Source of the DNA: Chlorobaculum sp.
GTDB taxonomy: Bacteria; Bacteroidota; Chlorobiia; Chlorobiales; Chlorobiaceae
DNA length: 49,798 nt
NCBI GenBank assembly: GCA_013334655.1
Contig: JAAXXD010000008.1
Span: 1-49,798 of the forward strand
Reading direction: 5' to 3'
The notes below the pieces were generated by a model. That model saw nothing but the letters and a program-made list of their open reading frames with translations. It did no database searches and had not been told where the DNA came from. Of the stretch, positions 17,978 to 24,987 are shown one piece after another; the stretch's first letter is position 1; each line of letters starts with the position of its first letter. The translations under genes and the position numbers were made by a program.

Positions 17978-18178
17978 ACTCAACGCTTGCGGCATTCCCA
18001 GCTCCATCAGCTTGCCGAAATCCGTCACGGCATCGTACTTCACCCTGTCGGCCTCGATCTTCTGGTTGAGGCCGTATAAAAAGCGGCGTGCGCATTCGAT
18101 TTTTTCTTTTCGAGCGCACAGAACTGCATGGTTGACATCGATCCTTTGACTTCCGCGACAAAGTAGATGTCTTGATTT
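17975..18178 (-). pseudogene. Remnant of a type III restriction (Res) subunit C-terminus
   Basis: Two overlapping frames on the minus strand join across a one-base shift in the A-run near 18100-18110. The first reads IYFVAEVKGSMSTMQ and the second KIECARRFLYGLNQK then VKYDAVTDFGKLMEL. Read together they match the recalled C-terminal pattern of type III restriction enzyme Res subunits (YFVAETKGS..., KI.CA..., KY..V...). There is no room for the helicase or nuclease parts and no mod gene nearby, so this is a fossil. The family call is from memory and needs a profile search. Confidence 0.6.
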
Positions 18179-18249
18179 CAACAAATGAGGAATATCAAGG
18201 CGAAATATAAAAATAAATCATTTTAAGATTGCCTTTGTGAATCAAATAC

Positions 18250-18801
18250 TCACCATGACAAATGCGTTAGATATGGATTAAGACTAATAAAATTAGAACA
18301 AGCATCTTTTAATTCTGGAGCAACATTGTCCCAAAAAACAACATCTACCGTAAAACCACCTCCGACAAGATCCTTAACAACAGGAACATAATCTTTATCA
18401 CCCGCAACTAAAGTTATAACATCTATACCTTTTCTGACTTTTCCTGTATAGGCATCTTTAGTAATTTGATGTGCAATTGCGACATCGACCTTTTTCTCCT
18501 TACCGGCATAATTTCGTTTAAATGTTTTAACATCAAAACCTTTTTGCTCTACCATTTTCCAGAAACTATCCTTTGGCGGGGGTGATCCCCAAAGATTTGC
18601 ACATCCAATTTCTGCCATTTCGCCACAAACAAACTCATGAAGCTTGCCATAGTCAAGTTGCCATTCCCGATCTGTAACTTTGTTATTCATTGCATCAATA
18701 TAAGTATCAGCCCCCGGTATTTTTTTTGCAACAGCCGATGCGCGACAACCCTCAGCATAAACGTTTGAGTTATCGACATAAGTAAAATTAAGAATCTTCA
18801 T
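18250..18801 (-). CDS. NYN-domain (PIN-like) nuclease
   Basis: A 183-residue protein with the NYN/LabA-like fold, a PIN-related RNase domain. The acidic residues expected in the metal site are visible in TYVDNSNVY (Asp near residue 10), KKVDVAIAHQITKDAY (about 103-118) and VAGDKDYVPVVKDL (about 133-146). The gene is far more AT-rich than its surroundings, and sits between a restriction remnant and a toxin-antitoxin locus, which points to horizontal transfer. A defence or RNA-turnover role is plausible but not shown. The only upstream same-strand gene is the 60-residue protein starting at 19091. No strong ribosome binding site is visible. Confidence 0.78.
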   Translation of the reverse strand: MKILNFTYVDNSNVYAEGCRASAVAKKIPGADTYIDAMNNKVTDREWQLDYGKLHEFVCGEMAEIGCANLWGSPPPKDSFWKMVEQKGFDVKTFKRNYAGKEKKVDVAIAHQITKDAYTGKVRKGIDVITLVAGDKDYVPVVKDLVGGGFTVDVVFWDNVAPELKDACSNFISLNPYLTHLSW

Positions 18802-18908
18802 CGTTACACCATAAATAATTTTAATTCATGATTATAATTTCTCTGCGATAATCTACGGAGTATTATAAAGACATTTCTTCTTTTTTGCTAACGGAACCGA
18901 AGAAATGT

Positions 18909-19091
18909 TTACCCTTTGAGATTAAAATATTCATCCTTTTCTAGCAAGCTACTTATAGGCGGTTGAATATCTCTCTCTTCGTAATCCTTAATAGGTAAAG
19001 GTATTTCATGTGCGCCAGCAGAAATCTGAATATCAGTAATTTCATTTTCAGTATTTCTAATAACGTATAAACCTTTGTAATTACTACTCAT
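18909..19091 (-). CDS. Small protein upstream of the NYN nuclease
   Basis: A 60-residue protein beginning SSNYKGLYVIRNTENEITD, rich in acidic residues, with no membrane segment. A strong ribosome binding site, AAAGGAGGT, lies 5 bases before the ATG, which argues that it is translated. It is AT-rich like the NYN gene, 107 bases upstream on the same strand, so the two may be a transferred pair. I recognise no family. Confidence 0.6.
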   Translation of the reverse strand: MSSNYKGLYVIRNTENEITDIQISAGAHEIPLPIKDYEERDIQPPISSLLEKDEYFNLKG

Positions 19092-19258
19092 CAGAACCTC
19101 CTTTAATAGATTTGAGTTCAGAAAAAAATACTGCTACAGATACTACTCAGGATACCGCTACGGAAAAGATACGGAATATTTATAAAAAAAATGCTACGCA
19201 TTCAGATTATTTTAGAGAGAGCAGAGCACCTCCTTATAATTTTCACTTTTACCGACAC

Positions 19259-19276
19259 TATACCCGTTCTGGTGTA
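19259..19276. promoter_or_regulatory. HipB-type operator, outlying copy
   Basis: TATACCCGTTCTGGTGTA fits the pattern TATACC-N6-GGTATA with one changed base in the right arm. It precedes the decayed hipB fragment. Confidence 0.55.
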
Positions 19277-19294
19277 AATTCATTCTACAAGGCT

Positions 19295-19380
19295 TTAGGG
19301 TTGACGCAGCCGGAACTGGTGGAGAAGGCCGGGACGGGGTTGCGCTTTGTTCGTGATCTCGAACAGGGGAAAAAGACGTT
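19295..19380 (+). pseudogene. Truncated duplicate of hipB
   Basis: These 86 bases align without gaps to 19590-19675 inside hipB, 295 bases away, and encode LGLTQPELVEKAGTG followed by LRFVRDLEQGKKTF, nearly the hipB helix-turn-helix core. The N-terminal start and the C-terminal third are gone; the frame runs on into an unrelated HHLH stop. An operator copy (19259-19276) lies just before it, 18 bases away, against about 90 bases in the intact locus, so an internal deletion removed the start codon. An upstream TTG at 19112 keeps a frame open but joins unrelated sequence. Confidence 0.75.
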
Positions 19381-19399
19381 TCACCATTTACATTGATCG

Positions 19400-19417
19400 T
19401 ATACCATAACGGGTATA
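19400..19417. promoter_or_regulatory. HipB-type operator 1
   Basis: TATACCATAACGGGTATA: perfect 6-base arms TATACC and GGTATA with a 6-base spacer. E. coli HipB operators have the similar TATCC-N8-GGATA layout. Confidence 0.7.
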
Positions 19418-19440
19418 ATTCCGACACTGAGCAGTAAAAT

Positions 19441-19458
19441 TGCACCACATCGGGTATA
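19441..19458. promoter_or_regulatory. Degenerate HipB-type operator 2
   Basis: TGCACCACATCGGGTATA keeps the right arm GGTATA and ACC of the left arm with the same 6-base spacing. It lies between two perfect sites, which suggests cooperative binding. Confidence 0.45.
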
Positions 19459-19474
19459 ATCTCGTCAAAATCTC

Positions 19475-19503
19475 TTGCATCTATACCCGAAATGGTATAG
19501 ATT
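19475..19503 (+). promoter_or_regulatory. hipBST promoter overlapped by operator 3
   Basis: TTGCAT (19475-19480) and TAGATT (19498-19503), 17 bases apart, make a plausible sigma-70-type promoter. The perfect operator TATACCCGAAATGGTATA at 19482-19499 fills the spacer, the expected arrangement for autorepression by HipB. Confidence 0.55.
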
Positions 19504-19547
19504 TATCATAATTCACGTCGCTATATTCGATCAGCTTATCGAATCTT

Positions 19548-19754
19548 ATGAACGCTTTATCCGAATTTGTCCGCAACAGGCGCAAATCTCTGGGCATAAC
19601 CCAGCCGGAGCTGGCGGAAAAGGCCGGGACGGGGCTGCGGTTTATCCGAGATCTCGAACAGGGGAAAAAGACGTTGCGGCTGGATAAGGTGAATCAGGTG
19701 CTTGCCTTGTTCGGCTACGAGCTTGGCCCCGTCAGCCAGAAACGGGAGGAGTAA
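19548..19754 (+). CDS. hipB: HipB antitoxin/repressor
   Basis: A 68-residue Xre-type helix-turn-helix protein: LSEFVRNRRKSLGITQPELAEKAG at the N-terminus, then LRFIRDLEQGKKTLR and NQVLALFGYELGPV, the standard HipB layout. It is shorter than E. coli HipB (88 residues), ending soon after the DNA-binding domain. It is first in a three-gene operon with hipS 3 bases downstream, and follows three operator sites. It should repress the operon by binding TATACC-N6-GGTATA and form a complex with the toxin partner proteins. Confidence 0.9.
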   Translation: MNALSEFVRNRRKSLGITQPELAEKAGTGLRFIRDLEQGKKTLRLDKVNQVLALFGYELGPVSQKREE

Positions 19755-19757
19755 GCG

Positions 19758-20081
19758 ATGCGAAAAGCCGAGGTGAAATATCTTGACAAAACCGCAGGCT
19801 GGCTCGTTCAGGATGAAGAGGGCTATCATTTCCTGTACGACCAGGCATACCTCGAATCGCAGGATTCAAAACCGGTAAGCCTCACCTTGCCATTAAAGGC
19901 CGACTCATATTCGAGCAAAACCATGTTCCCGTTTTTTGACGGTCTGATTCCTGAAGGCTGGCTGCTTGAAGTTGCCGAACGGAACTGGAAAATCAATCCG
20001 CGAGATCGCATGGGATTGTTGATGAACTGCTGCACGGATTGCGTCGGGGCGGTCAGCGTGCATCCAGTTATCACGGAGTGA
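19758..20081 (+). CDS. hipS: HipS, HipA N-terminal-like antitoxin
   Basis: A 107-residue protein matching only the N-terminal subdomain of HipA kinases: VKYLDKTAGWLVQDEEGYHF, SLTLPL at 41-46, FPFFDGLIPEGWLLE at 57-71, and GLLMNCCTDCVGAVSVHP at the end. In full-length HipA this is fused to the kinase; here it stops at its own TGA, 3 bases before the kinase gene. This split is the hallmark of HipBST systems, where HipS is the antitoxin that inhibits HipT. A Trp at position 68 lies where a Trp of E. coli HipS (recalled as Trp65) enters the kinase site. GGAGGAGTAAGCG precedes the ATG. Confidence 0.87.
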   Translation: MRKAEVKYLDKTAGWLVQDEEGYHFLYDQAYLESQDSKPVSLTLPLKADSYSSKTMFPFFDGLIPEGWLLEVAERNWKINPRDRMGLLMNCCTDCVGAVSVHPVITE

Positions 20082-20084
20082 TTT

Positions 20085-21038
20085 ATGGAACAGCGCTGCC
20101 TCTATTGCTATGAACCGTTGGCATCCGGCGAGACGGATTTCCATCCGAAATGCAGCCGGAAAATGTTCGGAACTGCGCTTCCGCCACTGTTGCCCTATGA
20201 TGAAAACCAGCTCGATGAACTGGCATTGGAGGTCGTTCGCAGCCACACCGCAATTACCGGCGTGCAGCCAAAACTGTCGCTGCATCTTGACTCTCCCGGA
20301 AAAAACCGTGAACCTCAACGATTCACCATCGTCGGCTTGTGGGGCGGATATATCCTCAAGCCCCCTTCACAACGATTTCCGCAGTTGCCTGAAATCGAGG
20401 ATTTGACGATGCACATGGCTGAAGCGTTACGGATCGCGACGGTTCCGCATTGTCTGATTCGAATGAAGTCAGGAAAACTTGCATATCTGACGCGCCGTAT
20501 TGACCGCACGAAGAAGGGAAAACTGCACATGGAGGATATGTGTCAGATAACCGGTCGGCTGACGGAAAACAAATATGATGGTTCGTATGAACAGATCGCC
20601 AAAGCAATCCTTCGCTTCTCGGTAAATCCGCGCCTCGATGTGATCAACTTTTTCGGGATGGTGTTGTTTTGCTTCTTGACTGGCAATGCCGACATGCACC
20701 TGAAAAATTTTTCATTGATCGATATTCCCGAAAAAGAGGGAGTGAACCTGGCTCCGGCCTATGATCTCCTCTCTACCGCTCTCATGATGCCTTCCGATGA
20801 CGAAGACCTTGCTTTGACGCTGAACGGGAAGAAAAAACGGATAACGTTCAAGGATATGAAAACTGCGCTGCAAACTTTATCGGTTGACGAGGTGGTGCAG
20901 GATCGAATGTTCAGCAAGTTCAGCAAGGCTCGTCCCGTTCTGGAGCATCTGATCGACAAGAGTTTTCTTGACACAAAACTCCAGACAAGGTACAAGGAGC
21001 TTGTCATGAAGAAGTACCGACAGATCGGTCTGGTTTGA
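20085..21038 (+). CDS. hipT: HipT serine/threonine kinase toxin
   Basis: A 317-residue kinase corresponding to HipA without its N-terminal subdomain. A Cys/His start (CLYC at 5-8, FHPKC at 19-23) precedes the Gly-rich loop HTAITGVQPKLSL (54-66). YILKPPS holds the likely ATP lysine at 92. The catalytic segment GNADMHLKNFSL is at 200-211 (Asp203, Asn208) and the metal-binding Asp is in PAYDLLS at 227. All catalytic residues are intact. E. coli HipT phosphorylates tryptophanyl-tRNA synthetase; HipA targets glutamyl-tRNA synthetase. The target here is unknown. GGAG lies 6 bases before the ATG. Confidence 0.88.
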   Translation: MEQRCLYCYEPLASGETDFHPKCSRKMFGTALPPLLPYDENQLDELALEVVRSHTAITGVQPKLSLHLDSPGKNREPQRFTIVGLWGGYILKPPSQRFPQLPEIEDLTMHMAEALRIATVPHCLIRMKSGKLAYLTRRIDRTKKGKLHMEDMCQITGRLTENKYDGSYEQIAKAILRFSVNPRLDVINFFGMVLFCFLTGNADMHLKNFSLIDIPEKEGVNLAPAYDLLSTALMMPSDDEDLALTLNGKKKRITFKDMKTALQTLSVDEVVQDRMFSKFSKARPVLEHLIDKSFLDTKLQTRYKELVMKKYRQIGLV

Positions 21039-21075
21039 TGAACTGATTTTTTTGCAATCAAAAAGGACCTCCTTT

Positions 21076-21348
21076 TCAGGCAGTCGTATCTGTCGCGTCT
21101 CGCAGCTTGTCGGTGCGCGGCGACGAGGGCGTTGGCGTTGGCGGCGACGGTTTACTCAAGATCGGCGCCGGTGTGGACGATGCTGGTGAACATGGCGACG
21201 TAACCCCCTTCGAAACGGTAGTAATCTGCCGTTTCTTCTCCGATAAATCAGCAGCATGAGCAACGCCAGCCATGCCACCCGAAATCGCGAACACCAGCAA
21301 CAGCGGCAAGGCAAAGTGAACAAAGTTTCGGAAAATGAGGGTAGTCAT
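21076..21348 (-). CDS. Small exported Ser/Pro-rich protein
   Basis: A 90-residue protein with a clear signal peptide (RNFVHFALPLLLVFAISGG to VAHAAD) followed by a low-complexity tail rich in Ser, Pro and Thr (SPASSTPAPILSKPSPPTPTPS). I recognise no domain or function. It is convergent with hipT, 37 bases away. Codon use is GC-rich, like the core genome and unlike the NYN region. Confidence 0.6.
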   Translation of the reverse strand: MTTLIFRNFVHFALPLLLVFAISGGMAGVAHAADLSEKKRQITTVSKGVTSPCSPASSTPAPILSKPSPPTPTPSSPRTDKLRDATDTTA

Positions 21349-21512
21349 AAAATTCGCGCCGTTGAAATGTTGGGGATTACCGGAACGAAAAACCGACTGT
21401 TCGGCAACAGGCGGTGTGCTGTAAGGTCAAATGCGATGCAAAAAGGTTATGCTGTTGGGCTGGTCTGTCTGTCAGCAAAAGAAGTAAAATAGCGCAAAAA
21501 GATTGTATGAAA

Positions 21513-21541
21513 AAAGCCTGCCGAGAGCTTCGGCAGGCTTT
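21513..21541 (-). terminator. Intrinsic terminator downstream of the chlorosome-like gene
   Basis: Perfect 12-base arms AAAGCCTGCCGA (21513-21524) and TCGGCAGGCTTT (21530-21541) around a 5-base loop. The A-run at 21511-21515 becomes a T-tract on the minus strand. It lies 37 bases beyond the stop of the gene at 21578. Confidence 0.85.
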
Positions 21542-21577
21542 GCGTTCAGTGGATCGGAATCCGTTGCAGCCTTCAGT

Positions 21578-21937
21578 TCAGGCTTTCTTGCACGGGAAGA
21601 TTCCGCAGACGATGTTCGAGGCGGTGTTGATTCCCGACTGCGCAACCGAAACCGCCGAGTTGACCACGGCTCCGGCCAGATTGACCACCGCGCCGCCGAG
21701 CTGACCCACGGATCCAGTCACGGTTCCGGCAGCGTCAGTCAATGTTTTCACCGACGAACCGAGAATGTCCGTCACGCTCTGGGCAGCATTGGTGATGGTC
21801 GGTACTGCCGACTGGATGGCGTTTGAAACCAGATTGAGCTGGTTAACGCCAAGCTCAGTGACGCTTTTGACCGCGAAGTCAAACGACTTCATCGTGTCGA
21901 TTTTTGCTTCTTCTGCTTTTTTTACCTCTTCTGCCAT
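21578..21937 (-). CDS. Candidate chlorosome envelope protein (CsmB/CsmC-type)
   Basis: A 119-residue protein made largely of Ala, Val, Gly, Ser and Thr in an amphipathic rhythm, starting EEVKKAEEAKIDTMKSFDF and ending CGIFPCKKA. The middle (VTELGVNQLNLVSNAI, then VTDILGSSVKTLTDAAG) resembles the pattern of CsmB (LTETFGKLFQMQMDVA, KTATDLVGN). A Gly/Val stretch (GQLGGAVVNLAGAVVNSAV) could span or lie on the chlorosome lipid monolayer. It is 211 bases downstream of csmE on the same strand, with its own GGAGG ribosome binding site and terminator. The chlorosome role is inferred from composition and neighbourhood, and it may be an unrelated structural protein. Confidence 0.55.
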   Translation of the reverse strand: MAEEVKKAEEAKIDTMKSFDFAVKSVTELGVNQLNLVSNAIQSAVPTITNAAQSVTDILGSSVKTLTDAAGTVTGSVGQLGGAVVNLAGAVVNSAVSVAQSGINTASNIVCGIFPCKKA

Positions 21938-22107
21938 GATGGGCCTCCTTTGTTTTGGTAATGAGTTTATCCGTCGTGAAATTCTGTCTGCCCGGCGCTG
22001 TCGGCAAATCAGGAGTTCCGTTCAATGACGCCGTTCTGGGTACTTCTGTAAAAAATGTACTGATTCGCGGCAAACACTTCAAACAGAGTCCGATCAGAAA
22101 ACAAAAA

Positions 22108-22125
22108 AAGGGCTTTTCAGCCCTT
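22108..22125 (-). terminator. Intrinsic terminator of csmE
   Basis: AAGGGCT (22108-22114) and AGCCCTT (22119-22125) with a 4-base loop; the A-run at 22103-22109 gives the T-tract on the minus strand. It lies 23 bases after the csmE stop. Confidence 0.82.
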
Positions 22126-22148
22126 CTTTTGCTTACTACTTTTGACGA

Positions 22149-22397
22149 TCAGTCCTGAAAACGGCTCTTCACCTCTTTGGTTGGTGTTGCGTAGCCGGAA
22201 AATTTCGGAGACGATCCCTTCAGTCCGGCGCTTCCGCCATACAGATGCGGGTAGGCATTTGCGCCGAGCCGCTTGGTGGTTTTGCCGATATTCTCAAGCG
22301 CGTCGCCGACTACCCACCAGTGGCCATCGATAAAAACCTCGACAAATCTGCCATAGGCTTCAGCTCCCTGTACGAATGCTCCTGCTGGGTTGTTCAT
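22149..22397 (-). CDS. csmE: Chlorosome envelope protein CsmE (CsmA homologue)
   Basis: An 82-residue precursor of the CsmA/CsmE family, the bacteriochlorophyll a-binding baseplate group of chlorosomes. Shared landmarks are the amphipathic start with YGRFVEVFIDGHW (His26 in the position of the CsmA bacteriochlorophyll ligand), NAYPHLYGGS and the C-terminal GSSPKFSGYATPTKEV, which in CsmA is removed by processing. It differs from CsmA in several baseplate positions, so CsmE is preferred. It has its own terminator and an upstream AT-rich promoter region, and so is probably monocistronic and abundant. Confidence 0.88.
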   Translation of the reverse strand: MNNPAGAFVQGAEAYGRFVEVFIDGHWWVVGDALENIGKTTKRLGANAYPHLYGGSAGLKGSSPKFSGYATPTKEVKSRFQD

Positions 22398-22494
22398 GGT
22401 GAAAATCCTTGATTATTGAATGGTCATAATTTAAGCCAAGTTAAAAAAAATAATGTACCGGCGCAACAGATATTCCCCGGCGATTTTACCTTGC

Positions 22495-22857
22495 TCAGGC
22501 CAACATGCGAAGGCACATGAGCAGCTCCTGGCCTCCGAACGGCTTTTTGAGCGTCGCGTTCGCTCCGACGGCATCGGCAAGAAGCAGGAAATTTTCCGGT
22601 CCGGCTTTTCCGCCGCCCGAAATAGCCAGAATTTTCATCGAGGGATTGATCTTGCGCACCTCCATGATGGTTTCGATCCCCTCTTTTTCAGGCATGAGCA
22701 GATCGGTGATGATGATGGAAACGTCTTTTTCCTGCTGAAGTTTTTTCAGCCCTTCATTGCCATTTTCAGCTTCGATTACGACGAAGTTTTCCTTTTTCAG
22801 TGTCGTGGCTATGAACTTCCGGACGGACGGATCGTCGTCGATGACAAGTATTTTCAT
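22495..22857 (-). CDS. Single-domain response regulator
   Basis: A 120-residue CheY-like receiver with no output domain. Acidic pocket IDDDPS at 6-11, phospho-acceptor Asp in IIITDLLMPEKEG (about residue 51), and conserved Lys in TLKKPFGG near residue 104. Its ATG overlaps the stop of the hybrid kinase gene (ATGA), so the two are translationally coupled and it probably receives phosphate from that kinase or relays it onward. No DNA-binding part is present. Confidence 0.93.
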   Translation of the reverse strand: MKILVIDDDPSVRKFIATTLKKENFVVIEAENGNEGLKKLQQEKDVSIIITDLLMPEKEGIETIMEVRKINPSMKILAISGGGKAGPENFLLLADAVGANATLKKPFGGQELLMCLRMLA

Positions 22858-24917
22858 ATGACTTCCGTGGGATTGGTTGATGAGAGTACTTCGTTGACAG
22901 CAGAGGCCAACTGAGCCAGCTTGACCGGTTTTTTCAGCAAACGATTGATTCCGTAGTGTCTCAGCGGCGTATCGTGATCGATGATTTTGCCATATCCTGT
23001 CATCAGAATGACCGGAATCGATGGCGAAATCTTGTGAAGTTCGGTGGTTAGCTGAAGGCCGGTCATATCGGGCATGGTCAGGTCGGTGATGATCAGGTCG
23101 AACTGATCCGGCTGCTTCCTGAATAATTTCAGCGCTTCCAGCGGAGAGTTTTCGGCGCGGATGTTGTATCCGAGCTTGGTCATCATGATGGTGACCATGT
23201 GAATCGCCGCAGGTTCATCGTCGATAAAGAGGACGTTGGCCGCGTATTTTGCTGCCTGCGGCTTCTCCTCCGCTTTGGCGACGGGCTTGTTCTCGACAAT
23301 CGGCAAATAGACATGGAAGGTCGATCCTTTGCCTTGGTTGCTTTCAACGTTGAGCTGTCCGTTGGCTGCGGCGACGATTCCATGAACGACAGAGAGGCCC
23401 AGCCCGGCACCTTTCTCGATCGATTTGGTCGTGAAGAACGGTTCGAAAATTCGCTCTATGGTCGTTTCATCCATGCCGGTGCCGCTGTCGGAAACAGACA
23501 ATTCGATATAGTCGCCTTCGGGCAGTTTCGGCGCGGTTGACGGCATCGCGCTCTGTTCGTTGACTTCCCTGAGGCCGATCCTGAGCACTCCGCCGGTCTC
23601 CTCCATCGCGTGGAAGGCGTTGGTGCAGAGATTGACGACGACCTGGTGCATCTGGGTCGGGTCGGCAAAAACCTTGCGGCACGAGCTGTCGATCTCTTCT
23701 TCGATGGAGATGGTCGATGGCAGCGATGGACGCAAAAGCTGGATGGCTTCAGCAATGACCTCCTGGATGCTCACCTGCTCGCCCTTGCCCTCCTCGGCTT
23801 TACTAAAGGTCAAAATCTGCGCGACAAGCTTTTGTGCTCGTTCGGCGGCAAGCATGATCTCAGAGAAATATTCATGCATCGGATCATCTTCACCGATGCT
23901 GGAGAGCCCCATTTCGGAGTAACCGAGAATGGGCGTGAGGATGTTGTTGAAATCGTGAGCGATACCGCCGGCGAGGGTGCCGATGGTTTCGAGCCGTTGA
24001 GCTTTGCGCAATTGCGATTCGAGTCGTCGGTTCTCTTCCTGGCTGGCGACCCGCTCGGTCACTTCGCACAGGAGTCCTTCGAGGCCTTCATAATGGCCGT
24101 CATCCTGGAATGACGAGCGCATGTGGTCTTCGATCCAGTGCAGAGCGCCGTCAGGGGTGACGATCCGGTAAATCAGCGTCAGGGATTTCTTCCCTTCCTT
24201 GAGTTTGCTGTACGCCTCGGCCACCATGTTCCGGTCGTCCTGATGTATCATTGAGAAGGTGTCGATCAGGGGCGTGCCGTGATGATCGGCGGCGAGCGCC
24301 TTCAGAAATTCGGGAGGTTTGGAGCGTATGGTGGCTTTACCGGTGGCGTCGATGTGGTATATCGCGCCTGGAATATTGTCGATCAGCGCTTGCAGCTCCT
24401 CATGCGCTTTTTGAGCCTGCGACTCGCATTCGCCGTCGAGTGCCTGCCGCGATCCGGCGAGGCACAGCGGTTTGCCGTTCTGGTCGCGCCGGGTGATTTT
24501 GCCGCGATCGAGCACCCGGATCCACTCGCCGCTCTTGTGGAGTACCCGCAACGCTAACTCCAATATCTCCGCGCCGCCGTTCAGTAACCCGTCTAACGAT
24601 TGCGTGATTGCGCCGAGATCGTCCGGGTGGCAAAGCTCGCGCCACTTCTCAATCGTCAGCGCATCGAACTCTCCGGGAGCGTGACCGGTCATGGCCGCCC
24701 ATCGCTTGTTGATTCTAAACGTATCGCGCTCCAAATCCCACTCCCACCATCCCGCCTGGGCTGTTTCAAGGGCCGCTTCCAGAGCCTCGGCGCTTTGTTC
24801 GGCAGTCGAGACCCTGCTTTCAAGCATGGCGATTTTCCTTTCGAGCGCCGCGATAAGTCCGTCGGCCACCCCGTGGTCAGCGCCTTGCGGCGAATCCGGT
24901 TTGTAACTCTCCATCAA
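22854..24917 (-). CDS. Hybrid PAS histidine kinase
   Basis: A 687-residue soluble sensor kinase. A coiled coil (about 20-50) leads into two PAS domains (about 48-170 and 175-305), then the dimerisation/phosphoacceptor segment GTLAGGIAHDFNNILTPILG with His near residue 320, an ATPase domain with NLCTNAFHAM (N box), DSGTGMDE (G1) and GAGLGLSVVHG (G2), and a C-terminal receiver with FIDDEP and LIITDLTMPDM. No membrane segment is visible, so it senses an internal signal through PAS. The neighbouring receivers at 22495 and 24988 make a likely phosphorelay. The start at 24917 follows GATGGAGAG-like bases, with MMES as the possible alternative start pair. Confidence 0.92.
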   Translation of the reverse strand: MMESYKPDSPQGADHGVADGLIAALERKIAMLESRVSTAEQSAEALEAALETAQAGWWEWDLERDTFRINKRWAAMTGHAPGEFDALTIEKWRELCHPDDLGAITQSLDGLLNGGAEILELALRVLHKSGEWIRVLDRGKITRRDQNGKPLCLAGSRQALDGECESQAQKAHEELQALIDNIPGAIYHIDATGKATIRSKPPEFLKALAADHHGTPLIDTFSMIHQDDRNMVAEAYSKLKEGKKSLTLIYRIVTPDGALHWIEDHMRSSFQDDGHYEGLEGLLCEVTERVASQEENRRLESQLRKAQRLETIGTLAGGIAHDFNNILTPILGYSEMGLSSIGEDDPMHEYFSEIMLAAERAQKLVAQILTFSKAEEGKGEQVSIQEVIAEAIQLLRPSLPSTISIEEEIDSSCRKVFADPTQMHQVVVNLCTNAFHAMEETGGVLRIGLREVNEQSAMPSTAPKLPEGDYIELSVSDSGTGMDETTIERIFEPFFTTKSIEKGAGLGLSVVHGIVAAANGQLNVESNQGKGSTFHVYLPIVENKPVAKAEEKPQAAKYAANVLFIDDEPAAIHMVTIMMTKLGYNIRAENSPLEALKLFRKQPDQFDLIITDLTMPDMTGLQLTTELHKISPSIPVILMTGYGKIIDHDTPLRHYGINRLLKKPVKLAQLASAVNEVLSSTNPTEVI

Positions 24918-24987
24918 TGAAAGTTTGTGACTTGATGCAGTTGGCGGGATGATCGGTTTTATGACAAATTGGACGTATCGATTCGGC

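Noticed and set aside
19112-19396. A 94-residue protein joining unrelated sequence to a HipB-like end
   Set aside because: It needs a TTG start without a ribosome site, and the HipB-like part is a truncated duplicate of 19590-19675; it is better read as a fossil.
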